Assembly: GCF_024497955.1 (NCBI RefSeq)
Contig: NZ_JANHKP010000017.1
Location: forward strand, 62,001 to 126,000
Length of the DNA stretch: 64,000 nucleotides
Reading direction: 5' to 3'
Source: Streptomyces sp. C10-9-1
GTDB lineage: Bacteria; Actinomycetota; Actinomycetes; Streptomycetales; Streptomycetaceae
Shown here piece by piece: positions 58,097 through 64,000 of the stretch. A program made the translations under genes and the position numbers. The notes below the pieces were generated by a model. The model was not told the DNA's origin and searched no databases. It saw nothing but the letters and a program-made list of their open reading frames with translations. Each line of letters opens with the position of its first letter. The stretch's first letter is position 1.

Positions 58097-59041
58097 ATGG
58101 TCGAGGAACTGATCGTCGCCGGCACGACGGTCGCGGCTGCCTGCGGGGTCTACATGATGGCGGCCGCCCGGGTCGTCAGGCAGTTCGAGCGGGGCGTGGT
58201 CCTGCGCCTGGGAAAGCTGCGCCGTGAGGTGCGCCGCCCGGGATTCACGCTGATCGTGCCCGTGGTCGACCGCATGCACAAGGTCAACATGCAGATCGTC
58301 ACCATGCCCGTCCCCGCCCAGGAGGGGATCACCCGCGACAACGTCACCGTCAGGGTCGACGCCGTCGTGTACTTCCGTGTCGTGGACGCGGTCAACGCCG
58401 TGATCGAGGTCGAGGACTACCGCTTCGCCGTCTCGCAGATGGCCCAGACCTCCCTGCGCTCGATCATCGGCAAGAGCGACCTGGACGACCTGCTGTCCAA
58501 CCGGGAGAAGCTCAACCAGGGGCTCGAGCTGATGATCGACAGCCCCGCCGTGGGGTGGGGCGTGCAGATCGACCGTGTGGAGATCAAGGACGTGTCCCTG
58601 CCCGAGGCCATGAAGCGCTCGATGGCCCGGCAGGCCGAGGCGGATCGCGAGCGCCGGGCCCGGGTGATCAACGCGGACGCGGAGCTGCAGGCGTCGAAGA
58701 AGCTCGCCGAGGCCGCCGGAGAGATGTCGAAGCAGCCCGCGGCCCTCCAGCTCCGCCTGCTGCAGACGGTGGTCGCGGTGGCGGCCGAGAAGAACTCCAC
58801 ACTCGTCCTGCCCTTCCCCGTCGAACTCCTGCGCTTCCTGGAGCGAGCCCAGCAGGGAGCGCCCGAGGCCGACCGGCCCGCTCCCCCGGAGGAGCGGCCC
58901 GCTCCCCTGGAGAAGCCGGCTGCGCCGCAGGAACTCGCCCCCGGGGCCGGGACCCCGATCCCGGAGGCTGAAGCCCCTACCGGCAGGCGGCCCCCCGACG
59001 ACCCGGCCGCGGTTCCGCCGTCCCGGCCGGCGGCCGCGTGA
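58097..59041 (+). CDS. SPFH/stomatin-family (slipin) membrane protein
   Basis: The 314-residue protein has one N-terminal membrane segment (about residues 5-25), then a complete SPFH domain: VRQFERGVVLRLGKLRREVR, RPGFTLIVPVVDRMHKVNMQ, MPVPAQEGITRDNVTVRVDA. The long helix includes SMARQAEADRERRARVINAD and SKKLAEAAGEMSKQPAAL, and VELLRFLERAQ follows. A Pro/Ala/Glu-rich tail of about 60 residues ends the protein. Slipins oligomerise at the membrane, often with NfeD proteases, but no NfeD gene is adjacent. The ribosome-binding GGGGG (58085-58089) is the left arm of a GGGGG-TG-CCCCC palindrome touching the ATG. Confidence 0.91.
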   Translation: MVEELIVAGTTVAAACGVYMMAAARVVRQFERGVVLRLGKLRREVRRPGFTLIVPVVDRMHKVNMQIVTMPVPAQEGITRDNVTVRVDAVVYFRVVDAVNAVIEVEDYRFAVSQMAQTSLRSIIGKSDLDDLLSNREKLNQGLELMIDSPAVGWGVQIDRVEIKDVSLPEAMKRSMARQAEADRERRARVINADAELQASKKLAEAAGEMSKQPAALQLRLLQTVVAVAAEKNSTLVLPFPVELLRFLERAQQGAPEADRPAPPEERPAPLEKPAAPQELAPGAGTPIPEAEAPTGRRPPDDPAAVPPSRPAAA

Positions 59042-59097
59042 CCTCCCGCACGGCCGCGTGACCTCCCGCACGGCCGGGTGACCTCCCGCCCGGCCGT
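59038..59097 (+). repeat. Three 20-bp tandem repeats starting at the SPFH stop codon
   Basis: Units 59038-59057, 59058-59077 and 59078-59097 share GTGACCTCCCGC-CGGCCG with only one or two differences. The first overlaps the TGA stop. GGCCG-rich arms allow hairpins within the array. Confidence 0.85.
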
Positions 59098-59235
59098 GCG
59101 CCCGGACACCGCGCCGGTCGGCACCGGGAGCGCCCCCGCGGGACCGCGGCCCGTCGATGTCAGTGCCCGCCCGTAAGGTCGAAGGACACGGTGCGCACCG
59201 CGCACCACCCCCAGCCTGCGGGAGGAGGCGCCACC

Positions 59236-62145
59236 ATGACCGGCCGAAGCACGCCTGCGCCTCCCCGTGCGCCGCAGGCCCCCGAACGGCCCCGCCCGCT
59301 GCCGCTCGCGCCCCAGGCGGACCGGGCCGGGCCGCTCCTCCGCTGCGCTCCCGTTCTGCTGCCCGGCGCGCTGCCCCGTGAGGGGCGGTTCGCCTTCTGG
59401 TCCCCCGGTGCCGACGAGGTCCCGGGGGCGGAGGACCGGATCACCGTCGTACGGGCCCACGGCTCCGGCATCCGCCGCCGCACCGTCCCGGCCCGGCTGG
59501 TCCCCGTCGTGGAGGCCCTGCCGCTGCTGGTCCGGGCCGCCGCCGAACCCCGGTCCCACCCGGCCGCGGCCTGCTGGGGGGCGGCCGCCCGCCACGCCCT
59601 CCACCTGGTGGCCCGCGGGCGCCTCCTGCCCGGTCTGGACGACGGCGACCTGGACGTCTGGCGCGCCGGGCCCCTCGACGCCGAGGACATCGCCCAACTG
59701 CGCGCCATCGCCGCGGCCATGCCGCCGGAGGCCCACGCCGTGCCCGTCCCCGGTTCCTCCCCCATGCGGCTCGCCGACCCCGAGTACCTGGTGCGTCAGC
59801 TCTTCGACGCCGTTGCCGACGTCCTGCCCCGCACCCCGGCCGCCCCGCACGCCGCGGGCCCCGCCTTCGCGGCGCAGTCCGCCCAGCACCTGCCCCGGGC
59901 GCGCGGCTGGGCGGCGGAGGCGGCGGCCGCCATGGACGCCGGGGTCAGGGTCTCCCTCCGCCTCGACCCCTCCGCCTTCGCGCTCTTCGACACCGGGAAC
60001 GGAGCCGTCCCCCCGGACGGGCAGCCGCGCAACGCGGCCGCGGCCGTGGTGCAGATCCACAGCCTCGCCGACCCGGCGCTGGTCGCCGACGCGGCGGCCC
60101 TGTGGGCCGGTTCGGCCGGCGAGCGCCTGGGGCCGCGGGCCCGTATCGACGCCATGCTCGCCCTGCGCGCCGCCGCACGGGTCTGGGCGCCTCTCGCCCG
60201 GCTGCTGGACCAGCAGGTGCCGGACGTCCTCGCCCTCACCGAGGACGAGCTGTACGAGCTGCTGGGACCGGCGGCCGCCCGGCTCGACGCGGTCGGCGTC
60301 GCCCTCCACTGGCCCCGTGAGCTCGCGCGCAGCCTCAGTGCCGCCGCCGTGGTGCGCCCCGCACCGGGCTCCGCCACGGACGGCACCCCCTTCTTCGACG
60401 GCGCCGCACTGCTGCGCTTCGACTGGCAGCTCGCCCTCGACGGAGACCCCCTGACCGAGGCGGAGATGGACGTGCTCGCCGAGTCGCACCGACCGGTCGT
60501 ACGGCTCCGCGACCGCTGGGTGGTCGTCGATCCCGACCTCGTCCGCAAGGCCCGCAAACGGGAGCTGGGACTGCTGGAGCCGCCCGCCGCCCTCGCCGCC
60601 GCCCTGACGGGCACCGCCGAGGTCGACGGGGAGACCGTCGAGGCCGTGCCCACGGGTGCACTGGCCGCACTGCGGGACCGGATCACGGCCGGGCCCGTCG
60701 CCGCCGAGCCCCCCGAGGGGCTCGCCGCGACACTGCGCGACTACCAGCTGCGAGGGCTCGCCTGGCTGGAGTCGATGGCCTCGCTCGGGCTCGGCGGCTG
60801 CCTCGCCGACGACATGGGCCTCGGCAAGACCGTCACCGTCATCGCCCTGCACCTGCGCCGCGCCCGTCCGGAGCCGACGCTCGTCGTCTGCCCCGCCTCC
60901 CTGCTCGGCAACTGGCAGCGGGAGATCACCCGCTTCGCCCCCGGCACACCCGTCCACCGCTTCCACGGCGCAGACCGCGCCCTGCCCGCCGCCGGCGGGT
61001 TCGTCCTCACCACCTACGGCACCATGCGCACCAGCGCGGAGCGGCTGGCCGCGCACACCTGGGGGCTGGTCGTCGCCGACGAGGCCCAGCACGTGAAGAA
61101 CCCGAACGCGGCCACCGCCAAGGCCCTGCGCAGGATTCCCGCACCCGCCCGCGTGGCCCTCACCGGCACCCCCGTGGAGAACAACCTCTCCGAACTGTGG
61201 GCCCTCCTCGACTGGACGACACCCGGGCTCCTCGGCCCTCTCGCGTCGTTCCGGGCCCGGCACGCCCGCCTCGTGGAGAGCGGCGAGGACCCGGAAGCGG
61301 CCGAACGGCTCGCGCGCCTGGTGCGGCCCTTCCTGCTGCGCCGGCGCAAGTCCGACCCGGGCATCGTGCCCGAGCTCCCACCGAAGACCGAGACGGACCA
61401 CCCGGTGCCCCTCACCCGGGAGCAGGCCTCCCTGTACGAGGCCGTGGTGCGCGAGTCCATGGCCGCCGTCGGGGCGGCGGACGGGATGGCGCGCCGCGGC
61501 CTGGTGATGAAGCTGCTGACCTCCCTCAAGCAGATCTGCAACCACCCGGCCCAGTTCCTGCGCGAACGCGGGGGAGCTTCCGGGGCACCGCCCGGCGCGA
61601 ACCTCCGCCTGGCCGGACGCTCCGGGAAGGTCGCCCTGCTCGACGAACTCCTCGCCACGATCCTCGCCGAGGACGGCGCCGTCCTCGTCTTCACCCAGTA
61701 CGTGGCCATGGCCCGGCTGCTGGCGGAGCACCTGGCCACCCGCGCCGTACCCTGCCAGCTCCTCCACGGCGGAACGCCCGTCGCCGAGCGGGAGCGCATG
61801 GTCGACCGCTTCCAGTCGGGGGAGGTGCCCGTCTTCCTCCTCTCGCTCAAGGCCGCGGGGACCGGCCTCAACCTCACCCGGGCGGGCCATGTCGTCCACT
61901 TCGACCGCTGGTGGAACCCGGCCGTCGAGGAGCAGGCCACGGACCGCGCCTACCGGATCGGCCAGACCCGGCCCGTCCAGGTCCACCGCCTGGTCACCGA
62001 GGGCACGGTCGAGGACCGGATCGCCGAGCTGCTCGCCGCCAAGCGGGCGCTCGCCGACGCGGTGCTCCACGGCGGGGAGGCCGCGCTCACGGAACTGACC
62101 GACCGCGAACTCGCCGACCTGGTCGCGCTCCGGAGGCGGCAGTGA
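59236..62145 (+). CDS. SNF2/HepA-family helicase-like ATPase
   Basis: The 969-residue protein has a long N-terminal region (about 1-490) typical of bacterial SNF2 proteins, then a full SNF2 ATPase. Motif I is DDMGLGKT, Ia LVVCPASLLGNWQREI, II DEAQHVKN, III ALTGTPVENNLSELW, IV VFTQYVAMARLL, V LSLKAAGTGLNLTRAGHVVH and VI AYRIGQTRPVQVHRLV. Such proteins translocate on duplex DNA and remodel protein-DNA or RNA polymerase complexes. The 4-bp overlap with a SWIM zinc-finger gene suggests a two-protein complex. GGGAGGAGG precedes ATG 59236. Confidence 0.93.
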   Translation: MTGRSTPAPPRAPQAPERPRPLPLAPQADRAGPLLRCAPVLLPGALPREGRFAFWSPGADEVPGAEDRITVVRAHGSGIRRRTVPARLVPVVEALPLLVRAAAEPRSHPAAACWGAAARHALHLVARGRLLPGLDDGDLDVWRAGPLDAEDIAQLRAIAAAMPPEAHAVPVPGSSPMRLADPEYLVRQLFDAVADVLPRTPAAPHAAGPAFAAQSAQHLPRARGWAAEAAAAMDAGVRVSLRLDPSAFALFDTGNGAVPPDGQPRNAAAAVVQIHSLADPALVADAAALWAGSAGERLGPRARIDAMLALRAAARVWAPLARLLDQQVPDVLALTEDELYELLGPAAARLDAVGVALHWPRELARSLSAAAVVRPAPGSATDGTPFFDGAALLRFDWQLALDGDPLTEAEMDVLAESHRPVVRLRDRWVVVDPDLVRKARKRELGLLEPPAALAAALTGTAEVDGETVEAVPTGALAALRDRITAGPVAAEPPEGLAATLRDYQLRGLAWLESMASLGLGGCLADDMGLGKTVTVIALHLRRARPEPTLVVCPASLLGNWQREITRFAPGTPVHRFHGADRALPAAGGFVLTTYGTMRTSAERLAAHTWGLVVADEAQHVKNPNAATAKALRRIPAPARVALTGTPVENNLSELWALLDWTTPGLLGPLASFRARHARLVESGEDPEAAERLARLVRPFLLRRRKSDPGIVPELPPKTETDHPVPLTREQASLYEAVVRESMAAVGAADGMARRGLVMKLLTSLKQICNHPAQFLRERGGASGAPPGANLRLAGRSGKVALLDELLATILAEDGAVLVFTQYVAMARLLAEHLATRAVPCQLLHGGTPVAERERMVDRFQSGEVPVFLLSLKAAGTGLNLTRAGHVVHFDRWWNPAVEEQATDRAYRIGQTRPVQVHRLVTEGTVEDRIAELLAAKRALADAVLHGGEAALTELTDRELADLVALRRRQ

Positions 62146-63431
62146 CCCCGCTCCGGCGCCGGGAGCCCCGCGGCCTCTCCGGGGACGACACGCGGCGCAC
62201 CTTCTCCTCCGCCGCACTCTCCGCCGGGGGGCCCACGGCACCGACCTGGTGGGGCACGGCCTGGGTGGAGGCCATGGAGGACGCCGCCCTGGACCGCGCC
62301 CGCCTGGAGCGGGGCCGGTCCTATGCCGGGAGCGGGCGAGTCGCCTCCATCACGGTCACCCCGGGGCGCGTGACCGCCTACGTGCAGGGCGGCCGCCCCC
62401 GTCCGTACCGCACCGAACTCCGGCTGCGCACCCTGGGCGACGGTGAGTGGGAGGCCCTGCTCGACGCGGCCGCAGCCCGCCCCGAGCACATCGCCGCCCT
62501 CCTCGACAAGGAGGTCCCGCACACCCTCGCCTCCGCGGCGGAGCTGCTGCCGGGCCCCGGTGACCTCGTCCCGGACTGCTCCTGTCCCGACGACGGCATG
62601 CCGTGCAAGCACGCGGCGGCCCTGTGCTACCGCACCGCGGCGCTGCTGGACGAGGATCCCTTCGTGCTCTTCCTCCTGCGCGGCCGAGGCGAACGCCAGG
62701 TGCTCGCCGCGCTCGCCCACCGCAGCGCCGACCGGGCGGCCGGGGAACGCCGCACCGGAGGCGCCGCGCCCGGCGCGCCGCCCTCCGTCGCCGCACGCGA
62801 TGCCCTGCACGCCGGTGCCAGGCCGCCGCTCCCGCCGCCCCTTCCCGCTCCGTCGCGGCCCGGCCGCCCGCCGGCCTACCCCCACGCTTCCGGCGCCCCC
62901 GACCCCCTCTCCCTGGACCTGCTCGCGGGAGAGGCCGCGGCCCGCGCCCATGCGCTGCTGGCGACCGGCCGCGATCCGGTCGCCGGGCTGACGACCTGGC
63001 AGGACGCCGTGCGCCTCGCCGCGGCCCATCCGGGGGCGGGACTGGCGGCCTCCACCCGAGCGCTGTACCGCGACCTCGCGGCCGCGACGGGCCGCGCCCC
63101 GGTCGAACTGGCCCGCGCGGTCGCGGCGTGGCGGCAGGGCGGACCGGCAGCCCTGCGTGTCCTGGAGGAGCCCTGGGACCCGCCGGCCGGTCCCTTCGAC
63201 CGCGCCCGCTCCGCGCTCACGGCGGCCGGTATGCCGCCGTTCCGCCCCTGGCGCAACCATCTGACCTCCCCCGCGCTGCAACTGCGCCTGGGGCAGGACG
63301 GACTGTGGTACGGCTACGAGTCCGAGACGGGGCGGGAGGACTGGTGGCCCGGAGGCACCCCGGACGAGGACCCGGTCGCCGCCCTCCGCGGCGCCGCGCG
63401 GCCTGCCGACGGCGTTCCGCGAGGAGAGTGA
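62142..63431 (+). CDS. SWIM zinc-finger protein coupled to the SNF2 gene
   Basis: The 429-residue protein carries a SWIM zinc finger, CSCPDDGMPCKHAAAL (CxCx-n-CxH), near residues 147-160. The N-terminal WWGTAWVEAMEDAALDRARL and RGRSYAGSGRVASITVTPG are typical of this SNF2-linked family. The C-terminal half is Ala/Arg-rich and helical, ending with WYGYESETGREDWWPGG. SWIM domains bind DNA or proteins, so it is a likely partner of the upstream ATPase. The start codon GTG 62142 overlaps the helicase stop (GTGA). Confidence 0.89.
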   Translation: MTPLRRREPRGLSGDDTRRTFSSAALSAGGPTAPTWWGTAWVEAMEDAALDRARLERGRSYAGSGRVASITVTPGRVTAYVQGGRPRPYRTELRLRTLGDGEWEALLDAAAARPEHIAALLDKEVPHTLASAAELLPGPGDLVPDCSCPDDGMPCKHAAALCYRTAALLDEDPFVLFLLRGRGERQVLAALAHRSADRAAGERRTGGAAPGAPPSVAARDALHAGARPPLPPPLPAPSRPGRPPAYPHASGAPDPLSLDLLAGEAAARAHALLATGRDPVAGLTTWQDAVRLAAAHPGAGLAASTRALYRDLAAATGRAPVELARAVAAWRQGGPAALRVLEEPWDPPAGPFDRARSALTAAGMPPFRPWRNHLTSPALQLRLGQDGLWYGYESETGREDWWPGGTPDEDPVAALRGAARPADGVPRGE

Positions 63432-63510
63432 GGGCCCCCACCCCCTCTCGCCGTCGGCCCGTACACGAGCCGCGGCCCTGGGGCGGCTCCCCGGTCGCGG
63501 CCCCGCCGAT

Positions 63511-63536
63511 GCACCGAGCCGGCGCACCGAGCCGGC
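63511..63536 (+). repeat. 13-bp tandem duplication
   Basis: GCACCGAGCCGGC occurs twice back to back (63511-63523, 63524-63536) in the 308-bp spacer 63432-63739. The rest of the spacer shows only the dyad at 63636 and a small GCCCG/CGGGC hairpin at 63690-63702. Confidence 0.7.
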
Positions 63537-63635
63537 GCCGTGCCGCCGCCGGTGCGTCCAGCGCGCCGGGGCCCCGAGGCAGGGGCCGGGGCGACGGCGG
63601 CGGCCGGGAGGTCCACCCGATCGACGGTTTACCCA

Positions 63636-63658
63636 CGAACGGGTGAATGGTCCGTTCG
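63636..63658 (+). promoter_or_regulatory. Inverted repeat upstream of the chaplin gene
   Basis: CGAACGG-N9-CCGTTCG is a perfect 7-bp dyad centred about 90 bp before the ATG. A CGTTAA at 63684-63689 may be the -10 of an ECF-sigma (BldN-type) promoter, but the matching -35 spacing is not convincing. Confidence 0.35.
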
Positions 63659-63739
63659 CCAGAACCCTTCCGCGCCCCTTGGGCGTTAAGCCCGATACGG
63701 GCACATGCCCGGCCGTCGACTTCCTGAAGGCAGGGACCC

Positions 63740-64000
63740 ATGAGGCAGGTTCACCGCAAGGGCCTGGCCACCGTGATGCTCACGGGTGGCGCACTGGCCA
63801 TGGCCACCGGCTACGCGCACGCCGATGCGTCGGCGGACGGCTCCGCCGTCGGGTCCCCGGGCGTGCTGGCGGGCAACGGCGTCCAGCTGCCCGTGCACCT
63901 CCCCGTGAACGCCTGCGGCAACACGGTCAACGTGGTGGGGCTGCTCAACCCGGCGGCGGGCAACTCCTGCGCGAACACCTCGGCGGGCGGCGGCGCCGAC
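63740..64000 (+). CDS. Chaplin (N-terminal part; runs off the window)
   Basis: The first 87 codons encode a chaplin, a hydrophobic amyloid-forming protein coating aerial hyphae and spores. A signal peptide (MRQVHRKGLATVMLTGGALA, cleaved after AHA) leads to SPGVLAGNGVQLPVHLPVN, then a Cys-bounded core ACGNTVNVVGLLNPAAGNSC, the complete chaplin domain with both cysteines. Reading continues past the domain into a Gly/Ser linker (ANTSAGGGAD) without a stop, so this is probably a long chaplin of the ChpA-C type with a second domain and sortase signal beyond the edge. AGGGA precedes ATG 63740. Confidence 0.9.
   Translation, partial: MRQVHRKGLATVMLTGGALAMATGYAHADASADGSAVGSPGVLAGNGVQLPVHLPVNACGNTVNVVGLLNPAAGNSCANTSAGGGAD

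Noticed and set aside
63660..63689. Full BldN-type promoter for the chaplin gene
   Set aside because: CGTTAA is suggestive as a -10, but the best upstream half-match (CAGAAC) is at 18 nt rather than the spacing I would expect, so I do not call it.

Overview
This 64 kb window is high-GC chromosomal core DNA from a Streptomyces. The evidence is: the his/trp gene neighbourhood with trpM; GTG and TTG starts; many TANNNT -10 boxes lying 6-10 nt before start codons (leaderless transcripts); a Streptomyces griseus trypsin-type protease; a chaplin at the right edge; and long GC-rich hairpins without U-tracts as terminators. I see no insertion sequence, prophage, integrase, rRNA or CRISPR array. One tRNA is present.

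Layout. 1-8.7 kb: amino-acid biosynthesis (hisI, trpE, three small membrane-protein genes, trpC, trpM, trpB, trpA), then a DsbA-like thiol oxidoreductase and lgt (lipoprotein maturation). 10-17.4 kb: a VIT/CCC1 metal transporter, then gltB-gltD (glutamate synthase) behind two GlnR-box-like sites. 17.7-23.2 kb: a TerF-like VWA protein, a cold-shock protein with a structured leader, a DEAD-box helicase, a metallopeptidase-like protein with a zinc ribbon, secreted trypsin and chorismate mutase. 23.4-29 kb: aminopeptidase N and an orphan decarboxylase/N-hydroxylase pair resembling desferrioxamine DesA/DesB. 29-34.3 kb: Tat-exported nucleotidase, SIMPL protein, pyruvate kinase, an unusual class I tRNA with a Leu anticodon, and an ANTAR response regulator. 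35-40.7 kb: the branched-chain amino-acid ABC operon livKHMGF. 40.8-49.3 kb: thioesterase and molybdopterin oxidoreductase, polA, a DUF4184 membrane protein and a secreted transglycosylase with Ig-like repeats. 49.6-57.5 kb: hrpB, a methyltransferase, rpsA, a PAC2 protein, coaE and a TPR protein. 57.6-64 kb: DUF6343, an SPFH protein, an SNF2 helicase/SWIM pair and the start of a long chaplin.

How it fits together. Most genes are housekeeping: chorismate to tryptophan and prephenate, nitrogen assimilation through GOGAT, branched-chain amino-acid uptake, DNA replication and repair, and translation. Most novelty lies between genes: a perfect 20-bp hairpin between trpM and trpB, the atypical tRNA, GlnR-type boxes before gltB, back-to-back hairpins after livF, short tandem repeats just after lgt and the SPFH gene, and an expanded Gly-Asp-Ser tail on LivG. 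Functions come from recognising families by eye; no database search was run.
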